From contig NZ_BMHP01000001.1 of the NCBI RefSeq assembly GCF_014641075.1, positions 744,001 to 808,000 of the forward strand: DNA of 64,000 nucleotides, written 5' to 3'. Below the pieces are notes generated by a model that ran no database searches, was not told the DNA's origin, and saw only the letters and a program-made list of their open reading frames with translations. The stretch is from Paenibacillus nasutitermitis. GTDB lineage: Bacteria; Bacillota; Bacilli; Paenibacillales; Paenibacillaceae. Shown here piece after piece: positions 1 through 8,265 of the stretch (position 1 is its first letter; each line of letters begins with the position of its first letter). Made by a program: the position numbers and the translations under genes.

Positions 1-1
1 A

Positions 2-2275
2 AACGGTACAAAAACCTATTATCCTGATAAAGATAAACAGGTCTATCTGACCGTTTCCGATCCACCGATCAAGGTGGTCGGATCTATCAGCAGCATGAAG
101 GGAGGCAGCAAATATTCGCTTGTTGCTGAACCCGCATACCGGGGTGACGACATCAGCCTGAAGCTGCTGGTGGACAACAGGGTATCAAAGGCAGTTGTCA
201 GCGGGCAGTTCATCATTGGCATCCGGGTCTTTAAAGTCGAAGCGGCGGCCGGGAAGCTGGCGGAAATTAAACTTGTTATACCCGGATCCTCCGAAGCGGA
301 GGTCCAAACCGTCACAGGCCAGTTATTCATCGGAGGTAAACCGGTAGGGCGACTGACTGCCGGTGTTACGATCAGTGATCCTCTGACCATGGAAGTTGCG
401 CATGTTCTGAAGGAGGATGGCAGCGAGGTATTGCGGATCCATACAGTCAATGTGTCCAACCGGGCCCGGAAGCTGAAGGATATCAGCTGGAGTATCGGCA
501 GCCAGTCGGGAATATTGATGCTTACGGACACGATTGCGGCAGGAGCCGGTCATACGGCGGAGATTTCATTGGCCGGCATGCTGGAAGGGACAAGGAACGC
601 GGTTTCCATGACGCTGCGGACTTCCGATGGGCTCACTTGGCCGTATAGCGGAGAAACGATAACCTCGGCTTCCATGACCAAAAAAACAATTTCGGTTGAC
701 GGCAAGCTGGATGATCTGTCAGCAGTTCCTGCAATCGAGCTGCCTGCGCGGGGAGTCGTCCAAATGAGCGGATATGGCGGCGCGGAGGATTTGAGCGGCA
801 GCGTGTGGCTAACCTGGGATGACGATCATCTATATCTATCGGCACGCATCCGCGATAATCTGTTCTCGCAATCGGAAACGGGCGGACAGATTTGGTTGGG
901 CGACGTAATTCAGTTCGGTGCATCTCCTGGAATGCCAGGCGAACATGCAGGCATGTATGAATACGGCATGGCGCTGACTTCAGCCGGACCGCAGCTGTAC
1001 CGCTGGTCTGCCCTGGAAGGCGAGCCTGGCGCTATCACAAGCGGCCAGCTGGCGGTTGAGCGGAATGAGCAGCGCCGCGAAACTGACTACGAGCTTGCCG
1101 TACCGTGGTCTGAGCTTGCACCCATACGTCCGGGTGAAGGGCCGTTCAGTTTTTCATTTCTTGTCAATGACAATGACGGCGCTGGACGAAAGGGATGGAT
1201 CGAATGGGGCGGAGGCATTGGGGGCAGCAAGGATTCGGGCCTATTTGTCCCCATCCGGCTGACGGGTCCGGTTCAGCGAACGTTGTCCGCCCTTAAGATC
1301 AACGAGACGCTGGCCTACAGCGCGTCGCCGGTATCCCTGAGTTTAACGGGGATGTACTCGGATGGGGCTACTGGAATCGTTACGCATGCGCAGTGGACAT
1401 CAAGCGATCCTGAGGTGGCCGTTGTTCAGAATGGGACCGTTTCATTCACCGGCAAGAAAGGTCCTGTTACTATAACGGCGGCTTACGGGGGAATAGAAGC
1501 GACTGTCAGCACCGTCGTGGCTGATTACGACCAGTATTATGCTTTCGACGAGGGGCAGGGAAACCAGGTAACCGAAAGTGTTACCGGTTCAATCTATGCC
1601 ATCGAAGGAGAACCTGTCTGGGTGGATGGCAAATTCGGCAAAGCGCTGTTCTTCTATGGCAATTCCATCAAGATCAATCCGATCGCCAAAGGAGATTTCA
1701 CCTTCATGGCCTGGATCAACCCGTTTAGCGATTCGTATAATCATACTATTTTGGGTCAGGGGGTGACGGGAAGCCAGGCCAATATGTTCAACTGGTGGAT
1801 CAGCGAAGGCCGAATGTATTTCCTGGCCAGCGATGCGGAGGGCAGCGGACATGGCATGTGGCCGTTTAATACGGATGATCATTCCATTGCACTTAATGAA
1901 TGGACGCATGTGGCCGTCACCCGGCAGGGAACCGAATTCAAATTGTACATCAACGGTGTGAATGTGCTCACCAAGTCGGTTCCGGTTTTGCTGGATCAGA
2001 CCGTCAATCCCAATCCGTTCCGGATCGGTGCACAGAACGGACCTTCCGGGGGGCCGTCCGAAGGATTCCACGGCGCAATCGACGAGCTTCGGCTGCTCCC
2101 GGAGGCGCTCTCTGAAGAGAGGATCCGGCAGCTTGCCCAGCTTTCGGCTATACCTGACCAATCGCCGAAGACCGATGGAAGCGATCCTCTTCAAGAAGAG
2201 GATGAACAGCTGGAGCAGGAATCTCCTGCTGCTTTGGAAGATCATGAGAAAATTCAAAATCCTGAAAATGGATAA
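2..2275 (+). CDS. Secreted multi-domain carbohydrate-binding protein, 5' end outside the window
   Basis: The reading frame is open from base 2 with no stop and no convincing start (the GTG at 74 has no Shine-Dalgarno), so the N-terminus lies upstream. Visible modules in order: beta-rich repeats (about bases 100-680); a CBM9-like domain (about 690-1250; motifs ISVDGKLDD and VWLTWDDDHLYLSARIRD); a bacterial Ig-like (Big2) domain (about 1290-1520; WTSSDPEVAVV then GPVTITAAYGG); and a LamG/concanavalin-A-like domain (about 1530-2130; KFGKALFFYG, EWTHVAVTRQG, FKLYINGV). It ends in an acidic low-complexity tail. No catalytic domain is visible in this part; one may lie upstream. By family knowledge these modules bind polysaccharide outside the cell. 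The SGNH hydrolase begins 21 bases downstream, so the two are probably co-transcribed. Domain calls are by eye. Confidence 0.85.
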   Translation, partial: NGTKTYYPDKDKQVYLTVSDPPIKVVGSISSMKGGSKYSLVAEPAYRGDDISLKLLVDNRVSKAVVSGQFIIGIRVFKVEAAAGKLAEIKLVIPGSSEAEVQTVTGQLFIGGKPVGRLTAGVTISDPLTMEVAHVLKEDGSEVLRIHTVNVSNRARKLKDISWSIGSQSGILMLTDTIAAGAGHTAEISLAGMLEGTRNAVSMTLRTSDGLTWPYSGETITSASMTKKTISVDGKLDDLSAVPAIELPARGVVQMSGYGGAEDLSGSVWLTWDDDHLYLSARIRDNLFSQSETGGQIWLGDVIQFGASPGMPGEHAGMYEYGMALTSAGPQLYRWSALEGEPGAITSGQLAVERNEQRRETDYELAVPWSELAPIRPGEGPFSFSFLVNDNDGAGRKGWIEWGGGIGGSKDSGLFVPIRLTGPVQRTLSALKINETLAYSASPVSLSLTGMYSDGATGIVTHAQWTSSDPEVAVVQNGTVSFTGKKGPVTITAAYGGIEATVSTVVADYDQYYAFDEGQGNQVTESVTGSIYAIEGEPVWVDGKFGKALFFYGNSIKINPIAKGDFTFMAWINPFSDSYNHTILGQGVTGSQANMFNWWISEGRMYFLASDAEGSGHGMWPFNTDDHSIALNEWTHVAVTRQGTEFKLYINGVNVLTKSVPVLLDQTVNPNPFRIGAQNGPSGGPSEGFHGAIDELRLLPEALSEERIRQLAQLSAIPDQSPKTDGSDPLQEEDEQLEQESPAALEDHEKIQNPENG

Positions 2276-2296
2276 AGAAGAAGGAGGAACCCAATA

Positions 2297-3706
2297 ATGA
2301 GGAATCCACACGTTTTGCAGCGTAGAATCATGTTGATGGTTATAGCGCTCCTGGTCGTCGCCGCAAGCGGTCTCGTCAGCCCGAAACAGGCAGCGGCTGC
2401 AACAACAATGATCAATAATTCTAATCCGGCAATTGTCTATCAGAATATGAATCCGGCCAGCCCTGGCAGGGGGCTTGGCGACTATCAGGATGATGTTCAC
2501 TATGCAACGCTTGACGGCGCTTATTTCCAGTACACCTTTACCGGAACGGGAATTGAATACATCACGGAAAAATTCAGCGATCAGGGTCAGGTGGATATTT
2601 ATATCGATGGTGTTTTTAAGCAAACCGTCGATTGCTATTCCCTCGCGAGGCAGGTCCAAGTAAGTGTTTACAGCATATCGGGATTGACCTCAGGTACCCA
2701 CACCATAAAAGGGGTGAAGAAGGACGGGACGTATATGCTGCTTGATGCTTTGCGGGTAACATCGGATACCGCGCCTGTTATCAAGGTAGCCGCTGTCGGG
2801 GATAGCATTACAACGGGGAGTTATCCCGCCCAGTTGGGAAGCTTGCTGGGATCCGCCTATGAGGTGCGCGCCTATGGCGTTGGGGGCACGACAATGCTGA
2901 AGAACGGCGACCATCCCTACTGGGATACGTATCCTTTCATTGACAGCGGCAATTGGCTGCCGGATATCGTGATTATTATGCTGGGCACCAATGACTCCGC
3001 GGCACAGAACTGGCAGTACAAGAATGAGTTCCTGGGCGATTACACGGACATGATTAACCATTACAAGAATCTTTCTTCCTCGCCGACTGTTTACGTTGCG
3101 CTGTCTCCGGAGGATTATTGGCCGGGAAATGTCGTATCCAGCGAGGTGGTGCCGCTCCAGATTCAAGCAGCTAACAATACAGGCAGTACGATTCTGGATG
3201 TCAATACAGCAACCAAGAATATGGCGCATAATTTTCCGGATAATATCCATCCCAACGAAGCGGGTTCAACTACGATTGCGACAGTTATGTACAACGGAAT
3301 GAAAGCTGCCGGATTGCCGGCTTTAGTGAATGCCTACGGCAAGACGGAGGCAGAGGACTTTAATTCGAAGTCCGGTTCTGTCCAGGCGGAGTGGAGCAGC
3401 GAAGGCAGCCCGAATCTGGGATTTATCGGTACCGGCGATTACGTGGTTTATAATCATTATAACTTTGGCAATGGCGCAACGAAATTTGATGCCAGAATCG
3501 CCAGCGACAACACGGTAGGCAGGATTGAGATCAGGCTCGACAGTCCGACAGGAACATTGGCAGGGACGGTATATGGAGTCAATACGGGCTCCTATCAGAC
3601 CTACACGACTCAACAAACGACGATCGCAAGCGTTACCGGCATTCACAATGTCTATCTTGTATTTACGGCAGGACTGAATTTGAACTGGTTCCAGTTCAAA
3701 CAATAG
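2297..3706 (+). CDS. Secreted SGNH/GDSL hydrolase with N-terminal beta domain and C-terminal CBM6-like domain
   Basis: A signal peptide occupies residues 1-34 (hydrophobic IMLMVIALLVVAASGLV, cleavage near KQAAAAT). Residues about 40-150 form a beta-sandwich common in Paenibacillus secreted proteins (GDYQDDVHY, GTGIEYITEK, VDIYIDGVFKQT). The SGNH domain follows: block I AVGDSITTG with the nucleophile Ser, block III-like MLGTNDS, and block V DNIHPNEAG with the Asp/His pair. Residues about 345-469 resemble CBM6 (KTEAEDF at the start, GDYVVYNHYNFG, a final WFQFKQ). The family contains carbohydrate esterases that remove acetyl groups from polysaccharides; that role is inferred. The start ATG has a GGAGG box at a suitable distance. 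A strong terminator follows. Confidence 0.9.
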   Translation: MRNPHVLQRRIMLMVIALLVVAASGLVSPKQAAAATTMINNSNPAIVYQNMNPASPGRGLGDYQDDVHYATLDGAYFQYTFTGTGIEYITEKFSDQGQVDIYIDGVFKQTVDCYSLARQVQVSVYSISGLTSGTHTIKGVKKDGTYMLLDALRVTSDTAPVIKVAAVGDSITTGSYPAQLGSLLGSAYEVRAYGVGGTTMLKNGDHPYWDTYPFIDSGNWLPDIVIIMLGTNDSAAQNWQYKNEFLGDYTDMINHYKNLSSSPTVYVALSPEDYWPGNVVSSEVVPLQIQAANNTGSTILDVNTATKNMAHNFPDNIHPNEAGSTTIATVMYNGMKAAGLPALVNAYGKTEAEDFNSKSGSVQAEWSSEGSPNLGFIGTGDYVVYNHYNFGNGATKFDARIASDNTVGRIEIRLDSPTGTLAGTVYGVNTGSYQTYTTQQTTIASVTGIHNVYLVFTAGLNLNWFQFKQ

Positions 3707-3723
3707 AAGCCTATCAATCGGGG

Positions 3724-3751
3724 CCGTCTCCCCATTTGGGAGACGGTCTTT
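3724..3751 (+). terminator. Rho-independent terminator after the SGNH hydrolase
   Basis: Perfect 9-bp stem CCGTCTCCC / GGGAGACGG with a 5-base loop, followed by TCTTTCT. Confidence 0.8.
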
Positions 3752-3776
3752 CTATGCAATCCGGGCTCGGGAGAGG

Positions 3777-3821
3777 AAAGAAAAAGTGGTTGAACAGGGT
3801 ATTATTCCTGCTCAACCACTT
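3777..3821 (-). terminator. Rho-independent terminator of the telA operon (minus strand)
   Basis: A 15-bp stem with one mismatch (AAGTGGTTGAACAGG at 3784-3798 against CCTGCTCAACCACTT at 3807-3821). Read on the minus strand it is followed by TTTTTCTTTCC. It lies 40 bases past the telA stop and converges with the terminator at 3724. Confidence 0.8.
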
Positions 3822-3862
3822 GCTGTTCCCATCCGATTATATCAGGCGGTCATCTATCTCTT

Positions 3863-5002
3863 TTACAAGCCCAGCTTATGACCCTTTTCCAGACGCTGAA
3901 TCTGCTTCTCTCCAGTATCGGCCAATTCCCGGAACTGATTGATGGTGTCGCGCATTTTAGGCAGGGCTTCCTGCTTATAGGTGCTGATTGAATCCAAGGC
4001 CGACAGCACATCCGTGAAAGCTTGTTTCAATGTGTCTGCCGAGATGCTGGTTTCAAGCGACTGCTTTTGAATCTCGGCCCCTTGGTTCTTCAGCATTTTT
4101 GATGTGTTTGCGATCAGATTGTTTGTCGTCTGGTTCAACAGCTCGATTTTTTTCAAGACAATCTTTTGATTATAGAGGGCGCTTGCGACGGTTACGGAAA
4201 TTTTCAAGGCCGAAATGGTCACATTCTTCGCCCGGTCTACCCCGCGAATCAACTCTTTGTTATTGCGGATGACCACTTCGATAGCCATAATTCCCTGTTG
4301 GTTGACCACCAGCATCTGCTGCAGATCCATTACTCGCTGACGCAGCGGAAACAGCACTTCTTCGGTGATGAAACGGATTTTGTCAGGGTCTTCATTTCGC
4401 TGCTTTGCCCCTTCGATTTGCGATTCGACATTTTCATCCATCAATACGCCAAGCTGAATTTCCTTTTGCAGCCTTTTGGTCAAATCCCGTAGTGCCTGCT
4501 GCTCGATCTCCAGTGTAGTGTTGTCGTTCTTAAGGGTCGATTTCCCTTTATCGAGGGAAACCACGATATCCGCAATCACGCCATCGGCTTTTTGATATTT
4601 GAGGAAATAAGCGCGCAGCGGGTTGAACAGCTTGCCGAGAAAACCTGTCTTGGCAAAGTCTATTGCGCTTGGATCCAAATCCCGCAGCTGAATTTGAAGC
4701 TCAGTCAAGCCCTTGGCAACTTGACCGCCTTCATCTCCCGTTTTCGAAAGATTACCTACCGATACTTGAAGCAGCGTATTTTTATCCGAGGACATCTTCA
4801 TCGTCTGGAGTCCAAAGGTATCGATGGATTGCAGAATTTCTTTGCGTTTCTCAAGCGAATCCATATCCAGCGCCATAATCGTGGCCACATTGGAATCGGC
4901 TACCTCCTTGAGCTTCGCAACTTCCTCGGGAACCGGCTTAACCTCTTGTTCAATCGCAGCCTGAATCTCTTCCGGACTTGCCACTTCCATTGTAAATGAC
5001 AT
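3863..5002 (-). CDS. telA: TelA-family toxic-anion resistance protein
   Basis: The 379-residue product matches the TelA family (toxic anion/tellurite resistance) in length and helical, coiled-coil composition: charged heptad-like stretches such as LRDLTKRLQKEIQLGVLMD, and the region around LKNQGAEIQKQSLETSISAD. It has no signal peptide and is presumably cytoplasmic. Biochemical function is not established for the family. The start is set at ATG 5002 (MSFTMEV) because AAGGGGG lies six bases upstream; longer frames would overlap the preceding gene. The gene begins 22 bases after the VWA gene stop and is the last gene of a three-gene minus-strand operon. TelA beside an XpaC-like protein is a known Bacillota pairing; the VWA protein between them is unusual. 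Confidence 0.9.
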   Translation of the reverse strand: MSFTMEVASPEEIQAAIEQEVKPVPEEVAKLKEVADSNVATIMALDMDSLEKRKEILQSIDTFGLQTMKMSSDKNTLLQVSVGNLSKTGDEGGQVAKGLTELQIQLRDLDPSAIDFAKTGFLGKLFNPLRAYFLKYQKADGVIADIVVSLDKGKSTLKNDNTTLEIEQQALRDLTKRLQKEIQLGVLMDENVESQIEGAKQRNEDPDKIRFITEEVLFPLRQRVMDLQQMLVVNQQGIMAIEVVIRNNKELIRGVDRAKNVTISALKISVTVASALYNQKIVLKKIELLNQTTNNLIANTSKMLKNQGAEIQKQSLETSISADTLKQAFTDVLSALDSISTYKQEALPKMRDTINQFRELADTGEKQIQRLEKGHKLGL

Positions 5003-5024
5003 GGTCATCCCCCTTATGGTTGCT

Positions 5025-6710
5025 TTACATTTGGACGTTAAACAGGTTTCCGATCTTGTAGACAACGTCATCGGTATCCGCGTTGATACTGGCCGCCTCA
5101 TTGATGCTGGAAATGCTTTGAAGTGCCTTGATATCAGCATTGTAGCCAATTGTATAGATCGGAATCTTATACGCTTCGATCAGAGAACGGATGTCTTTCA
5201 GAGAATTCCCATCATTCGTCTCGCCGTCACTGAGGACGAAGATCAAGGGCTTCGTGTTGGGGTCAACAGCTATCTGATCCTGGAGCAGTTTCAATGCTAC
5301 GACAATAGCGTCAAAAGTAGCGGTGCCGCCGCTGGCCGACAAGCTGTTTACCGCGCCAACTAACATGGATTGCTGGTTGGTGTCATATTTGGCGATCGGA
5401 AGGTTGATCGTGACCGTGCTGGAATACGAGACAAGACCGATGCTGTTATCCTTGCCCAAATATTTCTGTCCCTTGATCAAAGACTCCTTCAAACGGTTCA
5501 ACGGTTCTCCGTTCATGCTGCCGGACACGTCGGTTACAAATACCGCAGTGATCGGTTTATTGCCGTTCTTCTTCTCTTTCCACAGCTTCTGCGCCGGGGA
5601 CAGGAGGCTGCCGTCAATTGCGCCGAGCTCCGGCTTGTAATCTTCAAGATCATTGAAACCATTGTCTTTGGCAGATTGCTGGTACTTATCCTGCGCGACA
5701 AATTCGGCGAATTTCTTAATAATATCCAGCTTCGCTTGTGGCAGGCTGCCTAAAGCATACAAAGGACTGTCATGTCTTGCGCCGAAAGGTGTAAACACAT
5801 ATGCGCCTTTCAAGTCAGCCGCATTGACAAAAGTTTGATATTCCAAAACAAATGCGTCCAGGGAGCCTGACTTGGCGGCATCACGCATTTGAATGGTCGT
5901 CGATGCGATAAAAGGCACATTCGCCTGAAAATTCTCAAATCCCTGGACGGCTTTCTCACCCAGAAGATTAGTGTTATCAAAAGTATGAAGGGCTGTGATA
6001 AGAAAGTTCAAGCCGGTGGAGCTTGCGAAGGGATCCGTATATCCCATGGATAATTCGTTGTTTGAGATCGCTTCGGTGACTGTTTTGACAGTAATAGATC
6101 CATACTTGGCTACTAAACTGTCATACTTCGCTTTGGCTATGACTATACCGGGGACATTCCCGACAAGCCGTTTGGATACCAGTTCTGTTTTGACGCCGCT
6201 CGCTTTGACCATTTCTCCCCATAACTCATTCGATGGGGTGAAGGCGTCCGGTACATATTTGCCGGATTTGATATAATCGGCGGCGGTACCGGAGGCGATA
6301 TTGCGAATCTTGACAGAAGCAGGTTTACCGTCTACCTGAATATTCGCCTTGTTGAAATCCTTCGCGACTCCGTTCAGCCAACCGTCAACACCTGTACCGG
6401 ACTTTTCGGTGGAGGAGAATATTTCCACGAAATGATCTGTCGTACTGTCTACGGAGATCGGGAATTTCGTGATTTCCGGCAGCGCTTCCGCAACATCGGC
6501 AGGGTTCAGATCGATCTGGCCTTTTAAAGGGGGTTGAGTGGAAACGGATATGTTGTTATAAAGCTTGTTCAGCCGTTTGCCCGCTTCAGCCGCGGTCACC
6601 TGTGGTTTTGTTTTCCCCAGATTCGTGGTCACATTTACGCCTATATACACCAGGGCAAATACAAACACTACAATTCCGGTTAACAGGAAAAATTTACTTT
6701 TGGTTGTCAT
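5025..6710 (-). CDS. Membrane-anchored solute-binding-like protein fused to a C-terminal VWA domain
   Basis: 561 residues. One N-terminal membrane segment (FFLLTGIVVFVFALVYIGV) is followed by an extracellular region (about 60-330) resembling periplasmic solute-binding proteins (GYTDPFASSTGLNFL, FTPSNELWGEMVKASG). The C-terminal von Willebrand A domain (about 385-555) has a complete MIDAS metal site: DVSGS, the Thr in GGTAT, and the Asp in LSDGETND. VWA domains bind protein ligands through the metal, so a receptor or chaperone-like role at the cell surface is inferred. GTG at 6719 overlaps its own ribosome site; ATG 6710 has GAGAGG eight bases upstream and is preferred. Spacing is 12 bases after the XpaC-like gene and 22 before telA, consistent with one operon. 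Confidence 0.85.
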   Translation of the reverse strand: MTTKSKFFLLTGIVVFVFALVYIGVNVTTNLGKTKPQVTAAEAGKRLNKLYNNISVSTQPPLKGQIDLNPADVAEALPEITKFPISVDSTTDHFVEIFSSTEKSGTGVDGWLNGVAKDFNKANIQVDGKPASVKIRNIASGTAADYIKSGKYVPDAFTPSNELWGEMVKASGVKTELVSKRLVGNVPGIVIAKAKYDSLVAKYGSITVKTVTEAISNNELSMGYTDPFASSTGLNFLITALHTFDNTNLLGEKAVQGFENFQANVPFIASTTIQMRDAAKSGSLDAFVLEYQTFVNAADLKGAYVFTPFGARHDSPLYALGSLPQAKLDIIKKFAEFVAQDKYQQSAKDNGFNDLEDYKPELGAIDGSLLSPAQKLWKEKKNGNKPITAVFVTDVSGSMNGEPLNRLKESLIKGQKYLGKDNSIGLVSYSSTVTINLPIAKYDTNQQSMLVGAVNSLSASGGTATFDAIVVALKLLQDQIAVDPNTKPLIFVLSDGETNDGNSLKDIRSLIEAYKIPIYTIGYNADIKALQSISSINEAASINADTDDVVYKIGNLFNVQM

Positions 6711-6722
6711 GCTTTGCACCTC

Positions 6723-7460
6723 TCACTGTTTATATAATTTGGTCTGCTTGATTAAGGTATCTATTTCCTGCATGCAAGGCATGCTTTCAATATCTCCCGG
6801 TTCAAAACTGTCCAGGCGGGAGATTTCCAGCAGCAGCTTATCCAGCTTCAGCAAAATTTCTTCATTGGTACCGATTGAGCTTTTTACGAATGACAGATAT
6901 TCGTTGTATACGTTGGTTTTCTCCTGCAGAAGTTCACGGGAGAACGATGCCGCTTTCTTGCCGGTAATCCTAGCATATTCCGATTCGTCAAAGACATTAA
7001 GCCGGTTCAAAATACTTCGGACATTCAGATAAAATAACTTCTCTACCTCCAGCGTAACGGAAGCGAACTTCTTGTAGCTGAGCTCCGTTGGATCAAACCG
7101 CTGGTTGAAGACGTTGAACATGGTGGTCTTCTTTTTTCGGATCCGGTCCATTTGTTCAAGGGCCAACAGAATATCATCTTCCAGCACTTTTACATGCCTG
7201 TATCGGTTCAAGGCTTCGACATAGTCCTCATGCGTGTTGATTTGTTTGATCGGAAGGACTGCCGGCGACTTAAACAATAACGTATAGCTCCCGTAAGACA
7301 GCACTAGAGCGCTGACAAACAGCAAGGTGATGCCGGTTGCCGTGGAGAGGGCGCTTTCGCCTATCGTGACCCCTATAAATCCGGGCGAGAGCACGAGAAT
7401 ATCCAGCACAGCCAAGCCAAAAATAAGACCCAGCAGTTTTATATATTTTGAACCTGCCAA
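6723..7460 (-). CDS. XpaC-like (5-bromo-4-chloroindolyl phosphate hydrolysis family) membrane protein
   Basis: About 245 residues. Two hydrophobic segments near the N-terminus (LGLIFGLAVLDILVL and ITLLFVSALVLSYGSYTLL) are followed by a long charged helical domain and a C-terminus (SMPCMQEIDTLIKQTKLYK) typical of the XpaC family, which commonly neighbours TelA. The family name comes from an old phenotype and does not establish an enzymatic activity. Start choice: ATG 7484 has no upstream ribosome site, whereas TTG 7460 has AAAGGGGG eight bases upstream, so TTG is preferred with moderate confidence. It is the first gene of the XpaC/VWA/TelA operon, and the 280-base upstream region carries a 16-bp palindrome. 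Confidence 0.8.
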   Translation of the reverse strand: MAGSKYIKLLGLIFGLAVLDILVLSPGFIGVTIGESALSTATGITLLFVSALVLSYGSYTLLFKSPAVLPIKQINTHEDYVEALNRYRHVKVLEDDILLALEQMDRIRKKKTTMFNVFNQRFDPTELSYKKFASVTLEVEKLFYLNVRSILNRLNVFDESEYARITGKKAASFSRELLQEKTNVYNEYLSFVKSSIGTNEEILLKLDKLLLEISRLDSFEPGDIESMPCMQEIDTLIKQTKLYKQ

Positions 7461-7615
7461 AACCTGTGCCCCCTTTACCTCCATGTTGGAAAGATTCCGA
7501 TGTCCTGCTGGAGATTTTGTTCATTTGCCGACCGGTTCAGACCGGCAGTTATGTCTCATTCCGTGCGCAGGAAATGTTTTTATGTACATTTTTCTTGGAA
7601 AAAAATTTATTCTTA

Positions 7616-7631
7616 AGTACATTAATGTACT
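7616..7631. promoter_or_regulatory. Perfect 16-bp palindrome upstream of the XpaC/VWA/TelA operon
   Basis: AGTACATTAATGTACT is a perfect palindrome. A related TGTACAT lies at 7583-7589, between it and the operon start. The position suggests an operator, but the bound protein is unknown. Apart from this and terminator stems near 7721-7761, the 7485-7763 gap shows no gene. Confidence 0.4.
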
Positions 7632-7720
7632 CTTCGAATGATTGTCCTGATTCGTCCTATTTCCATAAAAAAGAGGCTCTAAACCAAAATGGGTGCTTGC
7701 CAAAATCGAAAGAGTCATGA

Positions 7721-7761
7721 AACGGACCGTAAGGGCCGTTAATAGGCTCCAACAGCCTATT
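7721..7761 (-). terminator. Two adjacent hairpins after the small DNA-binding gene
   Basis: AATAGGCT/AGCCTATT (7741-7761) and AACGGACC/GGGCCGTT (7721-7740) lie directly downstream of the minus-strand gene ending at 7764. The T-tract is weak, so termination is inferred from structure and position. Confidence 0.5.
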
Positions 7762-7763
7762 TG

Positions 7764-8036
7764 TTAGTCAATTGATTGATTTTTGTCTTTTCGGGCCCTC
7801 CAGTTTTTCGGATGCTCCGGTTTGCCGGGATTAGGCTGGTTCCGGTCGAGTATCCAGGTTTTTCCCTTTTTAACTGCTTTATGTTCCTTCTCGAGCCGAA
7901 GTCTGCATAAATCTTTGATATAGGAAGGTTTTAGCCCCCAAAGGAGGGAGGCTTCTTCAACATCCATGATGTGCTCCAGAGGATTTGATTTCTTAGGGGT
8001 GCTTTCTTTTAGAATAAATTTTTCCTGTACATCCAT
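7764..8036 (-). CDS. Small putative DNA-binding protein with helix-turn-helix character
   Basis: 90 residues. The central part (DVEEASLLWGLKPSYIKDLC, then KKGKTWILDRNQ) reads like the helix-turn-helix plus recognition strand of excisionase or MerR-type helix-turn-helix proteins, and the C-terminus is a basic tail (PEHPKNWRARKDK). A role in transcription or DNA transactions is likely, but its targets are unknown. The start is set at ATG 8036 because GGTGAAGGTGAAGAAG precedes it; a longer frame to 8117 lacks a ribosome site. An AAGCG-N4-CGCTT inverted repeat lies 36-50 bases upstream, a possible operator. It stands alone between the telA operon and an AraC gene. Confidence 0.65.
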   Translation of the reverse strand: MDVQEKFILKESTPKKSNPLEHIMDVEEASLLWGLKPSYIKDLCRLRLEKEHKAVKKGKTWILDRNQPNPGKPEHPKNWRARKDKNQSID

Positions 8037-8070
8037 CTTCTTCACCTTCACCCTATGAATATTCCAAATA

Positions 8071-8087
8071 TAAGCGATAACGCTTAC
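8071..8087. promoter_or_regulatory. cre-like inverted repeat upstream of the small DNA-binding gene
   Basis: AAGCGATAACGCTT (8072-8085) is an inverted repeat with 5-bp arms. On the minus strand it fits the cre consensus TGWNANCGNTNWCA except at the first and last positions. It could be a CcpA site or an operator of the gene's own product. Confidence 0.35.
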
Positions 8088-8265
8088 CATGTCTATAGAA
8101 TGATTAAATAATTCCAACTCTGATTAATTCAGGTGTTTCTTACAGGCAGAGAAAGTGTCGTGCTTCAAGCAGACAACAAAATTGTTCATTCAATATGAAT
8201 ACACCGCAATCCGTTTACAAATCGTTTCCCAACGAGGAGGGAGGATGACTGGAAGCAAAGGCCAG

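Noticed and set aside
43..531. Long minus-strand open frame opposite the first gene
   Set aside because: It is a shadow of the coding strand; it has no ribosome site or recognisable domain, and similar antisense frames occur opposite most GC-rich genes here.
1589..2659. 356-residue minus-strand open frame
   Set aside because: It spans the junction of two well-supported plus-strand genes and has no family features.
7521..7718. 65-residue minus-strand frame upstream of the XpaC-like gene
   Set aside because: No ribosome site and no recognisable similarity; it covers the palindrome and hairpins, which explain the region better.
7670..7720. AAGAGGCTC-type sequence resembling an insertion-sequence end
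   Set aside because: No matching inverted end, target duplication or transposase remnant was found nearby.
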